Positions 1-9,101 are shown, counted from the first letter of the stretch. The stretch: DNA of 64,000 bases from Tautonia sp040717455 (GCF_040717455.1 NZ_JBFEFH010000013.1:1-64000), one strand, 5' to 3'. Numbers and translations are program-made. The notes: a model not told the origin generated them from the sequence alone.

Positions 1-42
1 CCGGGCTCGAATCACCCCGAGGCACAGCGGGAGGGCCGACCA

Positions 43-930
43 TCAGTGGTCGTCGGCCGGGAGGACATGGCCGTGATCCTCGTGATCGATCGGGGAATGC
101 GTGTGTTCCGACTCGCCGAATGAGGAGAGGAACATCAGGCCGAGGCCGAGCAGGAACGCGACGGAGAGCTTCGTCCGGTCGTGGGAATGGAAATGCAGCT
201 CCGGGAGCAGATCGCTCAGGGCAATGCAGAGAAACGTCCCGGCGGAGAAGGCCAGGGCCGACGCGGTCACGATCCCCGATCGAGGCGCATCGAGCAGCAA
301 AACACCGATCAGGAACAGGGCCACACCGATCGGGATCATCAGCGAGAAGCCGAAGTTCACCAGGTGGGCCTTCGCCGGGGTCGTCCGGGCTCGGAGCATC
401 AGGCTGATCACCGTCAGCGCATCGGCGGGCTTGTGGACGATCGTCGCGAGCAAGACCCCCCAGCTCGCGGCGCCGAAGGTACTTTTCGTCTCGAAGTCGG
501 CCACGACCGCGCTGGCCAGCGCCACTCCCCCGATCAGGCTATGCACGGCCAGACCGATTGCCGCCGCCGCCCAGTTCAGGGTCGGCGATTCGACCCGGCC
601 GCGGTTGGCCTGATGGTGATGCCCGTGGTCGTGCCCGTGATCGTGGGGCTCGGCCGGGTTGGGGGCCTCGTGCTGGTGGAAGGAGAAGAAGCGTTCGAGC
701 AGGAACAACGCCGTGAGCCCGGCGGCGGCCCATCGAAGCGTACCGGCCGAGCCCAGGGCGACGGCCTCGGGCATCATGTGAAAGAACGCCGCGCCCAGCA
801 TGGTCCCGGCGGCGAAGCTGAGGTAAAGCTGAAGTCGCGTGTGGGTGAGCGTCGTGATGAGCGGGAGCAAGCCGCCAAGCAGACTGACAGCGACGATCGC
901 GAGGCAGGAGAGGGCCAGAGCCAGCGTCAT
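43..930 (-). CDS. ZIP-family divalent metal transporter
   Basis: This is a 295-residue integral membrane protein that should move Zn2+ or a similar divalent cation across the inner membrane. About eight hydrophobic segments alternate with two histidine-rich stretches. One is a cytoplasmic-loop-like run of His, Asp and Gly (HDHGHDHGHHHQ) near residue 100, and the other is a His/Asp-rich C-terminal tail. The HSLIGGVALAS and IVHKPADALTVISL segments are the TM4/TM5 metal-binding helices of ZIP proteins. I start at the ATG at 930 because GGGAGGG lies just upstream and the hydrophobic N-terminus follows at once; the open frame continues to 1257 but that part is Arg/Ser-rich and not protein-like. 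Transcription is divergent from the gene at 1215. The family assignment is firm, the metal is inferred. Confidence 0.88.
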   Translation of the reverse strand: MTLALALSCLAIVAVSLLGGLLPLITTLTHTRLQLYLSFAAGTMLGAAFFHMMPEAVALGSAGTLRWAAAGLTALFLLERFFSFHQHEAPNPAEPHDHGHDHGHHHQANRGRVESPTLNWAAAAIGLAVHSLIGGVALASAVVADFETKSTFGAASWGVLLATIVHKPADALTVISLMLRARTTPAKAHLVNFGFSLMIPIGVALFLIGVLLLDAPRSGIVTASALAFSAGTFLCIALSDLLPELHFHSHDRTKLSVAFLLGLGLMFLSSFGESEHTHSPIDHEDHGHVLPADDH

Positions 931-1214
931 GCGACGGCCCTCCCGGGGCCGGTCAAAGGGCGAGAACGTCCGAGGACGGCTCAGAGCGTCACGTCGAAGG
1001 GGCGAGCGAAAGGGTCCCAGGGCGTGTGAACCATCGCGATCCGCGCCCGAACCGCTCCGCTTCGCGAACGGGGCAGCGAGGGGACCCTTGCCCTCTCTGA
1101 GGGAGCGAGGGATAATCGAGTTCCAGTCGATTTGGGCCGGGATGCGTCGGGTCCGAAGCTCCTGAGGGGCATCGCAATCGAATCGATCCGAATCCGATCC
1201 GCGAGGAGCGGCCG

Positions 1215-1502
1215 ATGAAGAAGCTCCACGACGAGACGATCCAGGTTCGGCTCGCAACCGTTCCGGGGTGGGAGCATGTGGGCGACATGCTCGTTCGCAC
1301 CTGGCAGTTTGCCTCAGACCGACGCGGGCTTGAGTTCGTCAATCAGGCCTGGGCCGTGGCCGATCGGCTGAAACATTATCCGGAAATCGTGCTCAGTTAT
1401 CGGACCGTACGGATCGAGGTCAATAGCCGAGACGCGGGCGGGCTGACCGATCGGGACTTTCAACTCGCCACCGAGCTGAACGCCCTGCCGGACGATCGCT
1501 GA
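1215..1502 (+). CDS. Pterin-4a-carbinolamine dehydratase-like protein, degraded active site
   Basis: This 95-residue protein has the size and C-terminal pattern of the PCD/DCoH family (DAGGLTDRDFQLA, plus the H-x-P turn). The family dehydrates 4a-hydroxytetrahydropterin, and in some lineages serves as a transcription cofactor or a molybdopterin-related protein. The usual active site has three histidines. Here only the first is kept: His54 is followed by Tyr55 (normally His) and Pro56, and the later Thr-His is Ser71-Arg72. A true dehydratase role is therefore doubtful. The ATG at 1215 is preceded by GAGGAG at a good distance. No aromatic amino acid hydroxylase gene is seen nearby. Confidence 0.8.
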   Translation: MKKLHDETIQVRLATVPGWEHVGDMLVRTWQFASDRRGLEFVNQAWAVADRLKHYPEIVLSYRTVRIEVNSRDAGGLTDRDFQLATELNALPDDR

Positions 1503-1553
1503 GCACGATTTCGGGCGATGACGGCGGCTGCGGGAGGCCAGGTTTCCCCGGCC

Positions 1554-1757
1554 TTAGTCCTGGCCGCTGCCCGGTCGCTTCGGTCCCGACTGGCCGACGG
1601 CCAGGTCGCGGTGCCGGGTCTTGGGCAGGCCATAAACCGGTTGATCGTGATCCCAACGGCCGTCTTCCTGGAGGATGGCCAGTCGCTCGGCACGGGTTTG
1701 CACGTTACGCTGACGGGAAAGGCCGCTGGCCTTCTTCAAACTTTTGTCCATCGACAT
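1554..1757 (-). CDS. Small basic protein of the Planctomycetes/Verrucomicrobia/Chlamydiae type
   Basis: This 67-residue Lys/Arg-rich protein starts MSMDKSLKKASGLSRQRNV, continues TRAERLAILQEDGRW and later has VYGLPKTRHR. That pattern matches my recollection of the small basic protein family (TIGR04137) found across Planctomycetes, Verrucomicrobia and Chlamydiae. The family is small, basic and universal in the group, so a ribosome-associated role is plausible but is inference. The reading frame stays open well upstream, but the conserved part starts at the ATG pair at 1757 and 1751, with GGGAG 8 nt before 1757. The C-terminus is Gly/Ser/Pro/Lys-rich. Confidence 0.75.
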   Translation of the reverse strand: MSMDKSLKKASGLSRQRNVQTRAERLAILQEDGRWDHDQPVYGLPKTRHRDLAVGQSGPKRPGSGQD

Positions 1758-1844
1758 CGGAACAACTCCCAACCCCCTTCCTCCCGAGGTCGGGGGGGAC
1801 GATTTTTGGTTCTTAGGCGCCTTCGGTCCGGGCTGGAACGAGGC

Positions 1845-1874
1845 ATCATAACACCCCCGACCGGCCCACTGCAA
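1845..1874 (-). promoter_or_regulatory. Candidate sigma70-type promoter of the small basic protein gene
   Basis: On the minus strand TTGCAG (1874-1869) and TATGAT (1850-1845) are separated by 18 nt. The -10 box matches 5 of 6 consensus bases and the -35 box about 3 of 6. Transcription would begin near 1838, giving a leader of about 80 nt before the ATG at 1757. This rests on sequence pattern alone. Confidence 0.35.
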
Positions 1875-1891
1875 GCCGACGAGCCGCACCG

Positions 1892-2596
1892 ATGTCCGAC
1901 GCAGATCGCATCGACGCCCTGCTGGCCCAGACCCTCGACGACCATCGCCTTTCCCGGGGCGAACGCCAGACGATCCAAAAACTCCTCGACGAGCAGGATG
2001 CCGACACCGCCACCGAGGCGTTCTGGAGGAGCAGGGCATTCGCCCTGGCCCGCCGGGCCCTGGACGACGGCGGAGGTCCGGAAATCCTCGACTGGCTCGA
2101 GGGGGTCGAGAAATTGCTGGCGCACCGCACCTCGTCCGGTCGCGAGGCCCCGGAGAAGGGGGCGGCCTATTTCATGCCGGGCGACTCCGGCCCTCGGGCC
2201 ATCGCCGGCCTGTTCAACCGCGCCCGGCATTCCGTCGATGTCTGCGTCTTCACGATCACCGATGACCGGATCGCTTCGGCCATGCTCGCCGCCCACCGAC
2301 GAGGGGTTGCCCTCCGGGTCATCAGCGACGACGAGAAGGCACACGACACCGGGTCGGACATCCGAGAACTCAGGCGAGCGGGGATCAGGCTGCACACCGA
2401 CCGCGACCCGAATCACATGCACCACAAGTTCGCCGTCTTCGACCGTGCCACCTTGCTGACCGGCAGTTACAACTGGACCCGAGGGGCGGCCGAGTACAAC
2501 TTCGAGAATTTCATCATCACCAGCGAGGCCGGGCTCGTCACCTCATTTCTGCGGGAGTTCGAACGGCTCTGGGGCCTGCTCGGAGAATCGAAGTGA
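1892..2596 (+). CDS. Phospholipase D-like (single HKD motif) protein
   Basis: This 234-residue protein has an alpha-helical N-terminal part of about 95 residues followed by one PLD catalytic domain. The complete HKD signature is at about residues 174-196: His-His-Lys, then Asp, then GSYNWT (HxKx4Dx6GSxN). A single HKD motif with the NWT ending is seen in the Nuc / mitoPLD (Zucchini) branch, which works as a dimer and acts as a phosphodiesterase on nucleic acid or cardiolipin-like lipid. No signal peptide is visible, so a cytoplasmic nuclease is the simplest reading. The helical N-terminal part is not recognised. The gene is divergent from the small basic protein and 236 bp upstream of an efflux operon with no obvious link. 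Confidence 0.8.
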   Translation: MSDADRIDALLAQTLDDHRLSRGERQTIQKLLDEQDADTATEAFWRSRAFALARRALDDGGGPEILDWLEGVEKLLAHRTSSGREAPEKGAAYFMPGDSGPRAIAGLFNRARHSVDVCVFTITDDRIASAMLAAHRRGVALRVISDDEKAHDTGSDIRELRRAGIRLHTDRDPNHMHHKFAVFDRATLLTGSYNWTRGAAEYNFENFIITSEAGLVTSFLREFERLWGLLGESK

Positions 2597-2832
2597 TTCG
2601 AGACGGCAACTCGGTCGGTACGATGCCCCTTCGGATTCGTGATTCCGTGGTCGACGACGATATCGGGACGAATGGCGTCGAATCAAAAGGGGTTCTGCCG
2701 GGAGGCAGGACGTTCGACGCGATCCGTTGCGGACAGGGTCGACGAAGACCGAACCGAACATTTAGGATCATTCCGATCGGCACACCTCCTTGGCGCTGAT
2801 TCTTTGCCCCATTCCGGGAGCGTTCTGAGACC

Positions 2833-4197
2833 ATGAGCCGTATCGTCCCCTTCCTCTGCCGAGCATCGGCTCTGGCCGCACCGATGGTCCTCTGCCTGGC
2901 GTCTGCCGGCTGCGAACGTGCCGAGCCCTCGGTCGTGGAGGCGGGGCCCCCTCCCGTCTCGGTCAGTCGCCCCCTGGTCCGCCCGGTGGTCGACTACGAT
3001 CGGTACACGGGCCGGACCCGGGCAGTCTCGACCGTGGAGATCAGGGCTCGCGTGCAGGGTTATCTCAAGGAAATCCGCTTCGAGGCGGGGGAGCTGGTCG
3101 AAGCGGGCCAGGTCCTGTTCGTGATCGATCCGCGCGAGTATCACGATGCCGTTGAGCTGGCCGAGGCCCGGGTCGAGCAGGCCAAGGCACGCGCCCGACT
3201 GAACGCGGTGGAGCGGGATCGTTACCGAACACTCGCCCAGCGGGACGTGGGGAGCCGCCAGGATTTCGACCGCGCCGCGGCCGCATACGACGTGGCCGTG
3301 GCCGAGGCCAAGGGGGCCGAGGCGGAGCTCGATCGGGCCCGGCTCGACATGAGCTTCACCGAGGTCACCTCGCCCATCTCCGGGCAGGCGGGGGCTCACA
3401 TGGTTGATGTCGGCAACCTGATCACCGTCGGGAAGACGGACGACAATTTGCTGACGACGGTCGTCTCGGTCGACCCCATGTTCGTCGACTTCGACGTGGA
3501 TGAGCGGGCCTTGCTCCGCTATCGGAAGGACGCCTCGGAACGCCGGGGAGAGGAACTCGATGCCACCCGCATCCGAGAAGCCATGATCCCGATCGAGATG
3601 GGCCTGGCCGTCGAACCCGGCTACCCGCACGTCGGCATCCTCGACTTCGCCGACAACCGGATCGACCCGAACACCGGCACCCTGCGAGCACGGGGGGTGT
3701 TCCCCAACCCGGACCGCCTGCTCTCTCCGGGGCTGTTCGCGAGGGTCCGCATCCCTCTGGGCAAGCCCGAGGATCAGCTCCTCATCACCGAGACGGCACT
3801 TGGCTCCGACCAGGGGATTCGCTTCGCCTATGTGGTGGACGACGAGAACCGCGTCGAGCGGCGGCTGATCGATGTCGGCCCGGTCTTCAGCGGGATGGTG
3901 GTCGTGACCGAGGGGCTCACGGCCGAGGACCGCGTGATCGTCGGCGGCATCCAGCGGGTCCGCGAGGGGATCGCCGTCGAACCCCGAGACGTCGCCATGC
4001 CGATGCCCCCCGGCACGGAGGAGGCGCTCGCGGTGGTTTCCGAGGCCTCGGGCGAAGTCGAGGGTCTCGATCTCCCGGCCATCGGCATTACGGAGGCTGC
4101 CGGCATGGAGGAACTTGAATCCCCCGCGGCGTCCGACGCCCCGAGTCCCGGGGACGCTCCCTCGCCCGGCTCGACTCCCGATCCCGACGCTCCTTGA
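2833..4197 (+). CDS. RND efflux periplasmic adaptor (membrane fusion lipoprotein)
   Basis: This 454-residue protein is an AcrA/MexA-type adaptor that should link the inner-membrane pump encoded next to it with an outer-membrane channel. A signal peptide ends in LASAGC with Cys27, so it is probably lipidated. A biotinyl-lipoyl half-motif (VEIRARVQGYLKEIRFEAGELVEAGQVLFVIDP) is followed by a helical hairpin rich in Ala/Arg/Glu (residues 105-165), the second lipoyl half, and beta-barrel and membrane-proximal domains. The last 70 residues are a Pro/Ala/Glu tail of low complexity. The pump gene starts 13 bp downstream, so the two are co-transcribed. The substrate cannot be told, and no outer-membrane factor gene is in the window. 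Confidence 0.9.
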   Translation: MSRIVPFLCRASALAAPMVLCLASAGCERAEPSVVEAGPPPVSVSRPLVRPVVDYDRYTGRTRAVSTVEIRARVQGYLKEIRFEAGELVEAGQVLFVIDPREYHDAVELAEARVEQAKARARLNAVERDRYRTLAQRDVGSRQDFDRAAAAYDVAVAEAKGAEAELDRARLDMSFTEVTSPISGQAGAHMVDVGNLITVGKTDDNLLTTVVSVDPMFVDFDVDERALLRYRKDASERRGEELDATRIREAMIPIEMGLAVEPGYPHVGILDFADNRIDPNTGTLRARGVFPNPDRLLSPGLFARVRIPLGKPEDQLLITETALGSDQGIRFAYVVDDENRVERRLIDVGPVFSGMVVVTEGLTAEDRVIVGGIQRVREGIAVEPRDVAMPMPPGTEEALAVVSEASGEVEGLDLPAIGITEAAGMEELESPAASDAPSPGDAPSPGSTPDPDAP

Positions 4198-4210
4198 GGA
4201 TTGCCGCCCG

Positions 4211-7200
4211 ATGTTCACCGAGTTCTTCATCAAGCGGCCCATCGCCGCGGCGGTCATCTCGATCCTGACAGTCCTGTTCGGTGGGGTTGCGTTGATCGGG
4301 CTGCCGATCGCGCAGTATCCGGAGATCACCCCACCGACGGTCTCGGTCGCGGCGAGTTTTCCGGGGGCCAATGCACAGACGGTGGCCGACACGGTCGCTT
4401 CGGAGATCGAGAAGGAGGTCAACGGCGTGGAGGACATGCTCTACATGTCGTCGACCTCGACCTCCGACGGGCAGTACCTGCTGAACGTCACGTTCGAGGT
4501 CGGCACCGACCTGGACACCGCCCAGGTCTTGACGCAGAACCGCGTCAGCACGGCCGAGGCGAAGCTGCCCGAGGAGGTCAAGCGGATCGGCGTGACGACC
4601 AAGAAGAAGTCGCCGTCGATCACCCTCTGCGTCAACCTGATCTCCCCCGACGCCCGCTACGACCAGCTCTACCTGAGCAACTTCGCCTCGCTCCAGATCC
4701 GGGACGAGTTGGCCCGGCTTCCGGGGGTCGGCGACGTGTCCTTCCTCGGCGAGCGGGAATACAGCATGCGGGTCTGGCTCGACCCGGACCGCCTCGCGTC
4801 GCTCGACCTGACGGCCTCCGACGTGGCCAACGCCATCCGAGAGCAGAACGTCCAGGTCGCCGCCGGCCGCCTCGGCCAGCAGCCCGCCCCGGCCGATGTC
4901 GGCTTCCAGTACACCCTCAGCACCCAGGGGCGACTGCTCGAGGCCGACGAGTTCGAGCAGATTATCGTCAAGACCGGCGACGACGGCCGCGTGACCCGCC
5001 TGCGGGACGTGGCCCGGATCGAGCTGGGGGCTCGCAGCTACGACGTGAACACCTATCTCGATGGCTCCCCGACCATCACCCTGGCGGTGTTCCAGCTTCC
5101 CGGCTCGAACGCCGTGGCCACGGCGCAGGGGATCTACGACCGAATGGCCGAACTCCAGGACTCCATTTTCCCCCCCGGCCTGGAATATCGGATCGTCTAC
5201 GACACGACTCAGTTCATCGAGGAGTCGATCACCAGCGTCGTTCACACGCTCTTCGAAGCCTTTGCGTTGGTCTTCCTGGTCGTCCTGATCTTCTTGCAGA
5301 ACTGGAGGGCGACGATCATCCCCATGGTGGCCGTGCCGGTCTCGCTGATCGGCACGTTCATCTTCATGGCCTTGTTCGGGTTTTCGCTCAACAACCTGTC
5401 GCTGTTCGGGCTGGTCCTGGCCATCGGGATCGTGGTGGACGATGCGATCGTCGTGGTCGAGAACGTCGAGCGGAACCTGGCCCTCGGGCTGAAACCGAGA
5501 GAGGCGACGTCGCGAGCGATGCGCGAGGTGATCGGGCCGATCGTCGCCACGACGTTCGTCATGCTGGCGGTCTTCGTGCCGGTGGCCTTCATCAGCGGCA
5601 TCTCGGGGCGGTTCTACCAGCAGTTCGCACTGACGATCGCGGTCTCGACCGTCATTTCGTCGATCAACTCGCTGACGCTCAGCCCGGCGCTGTGCGCCAT
5701 CCTGCTCAAGTCTCACGACCACGGCCCGGACACCGAGCGGTCATGGGCCTTGCCCCGCCTCGCCTATGTCATCGCATTCGCCTTCCTGGCCGATGTGATG
5801 TTCGGGTCGAGGATTGCTTCGACGATGGGCCTGGAGGAGTCTCGGGAGTGGATCGCCCGAAGTCTCGCGGCGCTGGCCGGAGCCGTGGCGGGGTGGTTCC
5901 TCGGCATCGCGATCGATCGCCTGCTGGCGCTGTTATTCGCCGGATTCAACCGGGTGTTCGACGTCGCGACGACGATCTACGGCCGCATGGTCTCGGGCCT
6001 GATCCGGGCGTCGGCAATCGTCCTGATCGCCTACGTCGGCCTGCTCGGATTGACCTTCGCCGGGTTCCGGGCCGTGCCGGTCGGCTTCATCCCGTCGCAG
6101 GACAAGGGGTATCTCGTCGTCAACGCGCAGCTCCCCGATGCCAGTTCGCTCGAGCGGACCGAGGCGGTCATCCGGCGGTTGTCGGAGACCGCCCGTGACA
6201 TCCCCGGCGTGGCCCACACCATCGACATGGTCGGCTACTCGGCCCTGAACAGCACGAACGCCTCGAATATCGGCTCGATGTTCGTGGTGCTCGAACCGTT
6301 CGAGGAGCGGGCCGGTCGAGAAGAGCTGAGTGCCGATGCGGTCTTGCGTCGCTTCGCCCTGGAATCGCGCGAGGAACAGGACGCGATCGTCAGCGTCTTC
6401 GGCGCCCCTCCGGTCGATGGGCTGGGGAGCGTCGGCGGGTTCAAGCTGATGGTGCAGGACCGGGCGGACCTGGGCCCGGATCTGCTCCAGGGGTCGGTCG
6501 CCAACCTGATCGACACCGGGACGGCGCAACCGACGATCGGTGGGCTTTTCTCCAGCTATCGCGCCGATGTCCCGCAGTATTTCATCGACATCGACCGCGA
6601 CATGGCCCGGTCGATGGGCGTGCCGCTCAACAGCATCTTCGAGACGCTCCAAATTCAACTCGGGTCGCTTTACGTGAATCAGTTCACGAGATTCGGCCGC
6701 AATTGGCAGGTCAACATCCAGGCCGACTCCCCTTATCGCCTTCGCCCCGACCAGATCGCCCAGCTGAAGACCCGAGGGGCCGAGGGCCGGATGGTCCCTC
6801 TGGGGGCGGTGGCATCGGTCAGGGAGATCGGCGCCCCGACGATTATCGAGCGATACAATCTGTTCCCGTCCGCGTCCGTCGTGGGGGCCCCGGCGCCGGG
6901 GACCAGTTCCGGCCAGGTGGTTTCCCTGATGGAACGGATCGCCGTCGACGAACTGCCCCGAGGCATGAGCACGGAATGGACCGAGTTGACCTTGCTCCAG
7001 AAGCTCGAAGGCAACACGGCGCTCTTCGTCTTCCCCTTCTGCGTGCTCTGCGTGTTCCTGGTCCTGGCCTTCCAGTACGAGAGCTGGAGCCTGCCGCTGT
7101 CGATCATCCTCATCGTGCCCATGTGCCTGCTCTGCGCGATTGCGGGCATCATGCTCCGGGGGATGGACAACAACATCTTCACGCAGATTGGTTTCGTCGT

Positions 7201-7582
7201 CCTCGTCGCGCTGGCGTGCAAGAATGCCATCTTGATCGTCGAATTCGCCCGGGAGAAGGAGCAGGAAGGCCACCCGAGACGCGAGGCGGCCGTGCTGGCC
7301 TCGGTCCTCCGGCTGAGGCCGATCCTGATGACCTCGTTCGCGTTCATCCTGGGGGTCGTCCCCCTGGTCAGGGCCGAGGGGGCGGGGGCGGAAATGAGGC
7401 AGGCGCTGGGCACGGCGGTCTTCTCCGGGATGCTCGGAGTGACTGCCTTCGGGGTCCTGCTGACCCCGGTCTTCTATGTGGTGATCCGCTCGATCACGGT
7501 CGGTCGAGTTGCCGGGATGGCCGGCACTGCAAGCCCTCCCCTGGAGCCGTCAGCGTCGAATTCGTCCGCGACGACCGGTTAG
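4211..7582 (+). CDS. RND multidrug efflux pump, HAE1 (AcrB-like) family
   Basis: This 1123-residue inner-membrane proton antiporter begins MFTEFFIKRPIAAAVISI, a standard HAE1 start. The proton-relay aspartates are in VVDDAIVVVENV (about residue 410), and the partner lysine is in ALACKNAILIVEF (about residue 1003). It is some 80 residues longer than AcrB. The extra length lies between about residues 505 and 600 (HDHGPDTERSW to FNRVFDVATTIYGR) and contains two further hydrophobic stretches. I use the ATG at 4211 because the frame upstream overlaps the adaptor gene and is Pro/Arg-rich. It pairs with the adaptor at 2833-4197. Confidence 0.92.
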   Translation: MFTEFFIKRPIAAAVISILTVLFGGVALIGLPIAQYPEITPPTVSVAASFPGANAQTVADTVASEIEKEVNGVEDMLYMSSTSTSDGQYLLNVTFEVGTDLDTAQVLTQNRVSTAEAKLPEEVKRIGVTTKKKSPSITLCVNLISPDARYDQLYLSNFASLQIRDELARLPGVGDVSFLGEREYSMRVWLDPDRLASLDLTASDVANAIREQNVQVAAGRLGQQPAPADVGFQYTLSTQGRLLEADEFEQIIVKTGDDGRVTRLRDVARIELGARSYDVNTYLDGSPTITLAVFQLPGSNAVATAQGIYDRMAELQDSIFPPGLEYRIVYDTTQFIEESITSVVHTLFEAFALVFLVVLIFLQNWRATIIPMVAVPVSLIGTFIFMALFGFSLNNLSLFGLVLAIGIVVDDAIVVVENVERNLALGLKPREATSRAMREVIGPIVATTFVMLAVFVPVAFISGISGRFYQQFALTIAVSTVISSINSLTLSPALCAILLKSHDHGPDTERSWALPRLAYVIAFAFLADVMFGSRIASTMGLEESREWIARSLAALAGAVAGWFLGIAIDRLLALLFAGFNRVFDVATTIYGRMVSGLIRASAIVLIAYVGLLGLTFAGFRAVPVGFIPSQDKGYLVVNAQLPDASSLERTEAVIRRLSETARDIPGVAHTIDMVGYSALNSTNASNIGSMFVVLEPFEERAGREELSADAVLRRFALESREEQDAIVSVFGAPPVDGLGSVGGFKLMVQDRADLGPDLLQGSVANLIDTGTAQPTIGGLFSSYRADVPQYFIDIDRDMARSMGVPLNSIFETLQIQLGSLYVNQFTRFGRNWQVNIQADSPYRLRPDQIAQLKTRGAEGRMVPLGAVASVREIGAPTIIERYNLFPSASVVGAPAPGTSSGQVVSLMERIAVDELPRGMSTEWTELTLLQKLEGNTALFVFPFCVLCVFLVLAFQYESWSLPLSIILIVPMCLLCAIAGIMLRGMDNNIFTQIGFVVLVALACKNAILIVEFAREKEQEGHPRREAAVLASVLRLRPILMTSFAFILGVVPLVRAEGAGAEMRQALGTAVFSGMLGVTAFGVLLTPVFYVVIRSITVGRVAGMAGTASPPLEPSASNSSATTG

Positions 7583-7620
7583 AATCACTGCGCCCCGTTC
7601 CGGCACGCCCGGCGTGATTC
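7582..7620 (+). terminator. Stem-loop just after the RND operon
   Basis: GAATCAC (7582-7588) and GTGATTC (7614-7620) form a 7-bp stem that includes the last base of the pump stop codon. The loop is a GC-rich 25 nt and no T tract follows. The position suggests an end-of-operon structure, but the pairing is short. Confidence 0.3.
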
Positions 7621-7729
7621 AAGATCGTTCTCTCGGGATTCGGGCTGCAGGAGCACAGTTCAAGGCCAAACATCGGTCTGGCCAGGCTGGCGATCCTGCC
7701 CCCGAACGATGGACTGAGGATTCTTCATC

Positions 7730-8995
7730 ATGCGAGTTCTGTCCCCGATTCGAACAGCGGCGGTGATCGTCGCGGCCCTGCTCCCTGGGACCTCGGCCGA
7801 CTCGGCCGAAGACCCCGACCCGGCCGTCTCTCCCCGGGCCGCGGAGGTCCATGCCAGGGCCATCCTGCTCGACGGCCACAACGACCTGCCCTGGAGGCTC
7901 CGGGGGGATGGTGACGTGGCCTTCGACCGGCTCGACATCGGACGGCGGCTCGACTCGGGGCACACCGATATTCCTCGGTTGCGCGAGGGGGGGGTCGATG
8001 CACAGTTCTGGTCGGTCTACATCCCGAGCGACCAGCCGAATCCGTCGCAGACGGTCCTCCAGCAGATCGACATCGTCTACCGGATGATCGAACGCTACCC
8101 AGACGCGTTCGAGCTCGCCCGGACGGCGGACGATGTGGAGCGGATCGTCGCCTCGGGCCGGATCGCCTCGTTGCTCGGGATCGAGGGTGGAGTGGCGATC
8201 GAGGAGGACCTTTCCCTCCTCCGCAACTTCGCTCGACTGGGGGTGCGGTACATGACTCTCACGCACAACTCCAGCCTCTCCTGGGCCGACGCGGCCACCG
8301 ACGAGCCGAGGAGCGGTGGCCTCTCGGAGTTCGGTGAGCGGGTCGTCCGGGAGATGAACCGGCTGGGAATGCTCGTCGATCTCTCGCATGTTTCCGAGGC
8401 GACGATGGAGGATTGTCTCCGCGTCTCCGCCGCGCCGGTCATCGCCAGCCACTCCAGCGCCTACGCGATCGCGCCCCACCCCCGGAACGTCCCCGATGCG
8501 ATCCTGCGTCGGATGCCCGAGAATGGGGGCGTGATCATGGTCAACTTCTACCCGAGCTTCCTGGTCCCGAACGCCTCGGAACGGCTGGCCGAGGCTCGAT
8601 CGCGGTTCCGGAATGAGTTCCCGGATGACGACGCCGCCTATCGGAACGCGTTGCGTGACTGGATCGACGAGCACGAAGTCGAGCTGCGTGGTGATGTGGC
8701 CCTCGTCGCCGACCACATCGACCACATCGCCACGATTGCCGGCATCGATCACGTGGGAATCGGCGGCGACTACGACGGCATCAACCGCGTGCCGGTCGGC
8801 CTGGAAGACGTGTCGAGCTACCCGAGACTGACCGAGGAACTCCTGCGGCGGGGATATTCCTCCGACGACGTCGTCAAGATCCTCGGGGGCAATGCCCTCC
8901 GTGCCCTCCGAGAGGCGGAAGTGGTGGCCAGGAGGCTTCAAGCCGAAACCGAGCCCGATGTGCAGCAGCCCGGACAGCCGCAGCAAGCCCATTGA
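7730..8995 (+). CDS. Membrane dipeptidase, peptidase family M19
   Basis: This 421-residue zinc dipeptidase of the renal dipeptidase family has an N-terminal signal peptide (about 24 residues, ending near ADSAED) and so acts outside the cytoplasm. The first zinc ligands are in DGHNDLPWRL (His50, Asp52). The bridging glutamate is in LLGIEGG (about residue 151), and later histidines are in DLSHVSEATM and ASHSSAYA. GIGGDYDG near residue 346 is also typical. The substrates would be dipeptides, including those from peptidoglycan or scavenged protein. GAGG lies about 10 nt before the ATG. It stands alone, convergent with the cytochrome gene. Confidence 0.92.
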   Translation: MRVLSPIRTAAVIVAALLPGTSADSAEDPDPAVSPRAAEVHARAILLDGHNDLPWRLRGDGDVAFDRLDIGRRLDSGHTDIPRLREGGVDAQFWSVYIPSDQPNPSQTVLQQIDIVYRMIERYPDAFELARTADDVERIVASGRIASLLGIEGGVAIEEDLSLLRNFARLGVRYMTLTHNSSLSWADAATDEPRSGGLSEFGERVVREMNRLGMLVDLSHVSEATMEDCLRVSAAPVIASHSSAYAIAPHPRNVPDAILRRMPENGGVIMVNFYPSFLVPNASERLAEARSRFRNEFPDDDAAYRNALRDWIDEHEVELRGDVALVADHIDHIATIAGIDHVGIGGDYDGINRVPVGLEDVSSYPRLTEELLRRGYSSDDVVKILGGNALRALREAEVVARRLQAETEPDVQQPGQPQQAH

Positions 8996-9045
8996 TCGGG
9001 TACGCCGCGGCTGGGCGGCGGCCATGCGGCTCCGCACGACGAGAG

Positions 9046-9101
9046 GCCCTCGATCGCTTCTCCGGCCGCCGATTCCGGTGGCTGGCGAACGGATCGAGGG
9101 C
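9046..9101 (+). terminator. Putative terminator of the dipeptidase gene
   Basis: GCCCTCGATC (9046-9055) pairs perfectly with GATCGAGGGC (9092-9101). An inner GCCGCC/GGTGGC pairing lies within the 36-nt loop, and the structure is followed on the plus strand by the T-rich GTTCTGTTTG. It sits in the 118-bp gap between two convergent genes. Confidence 0.45.
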
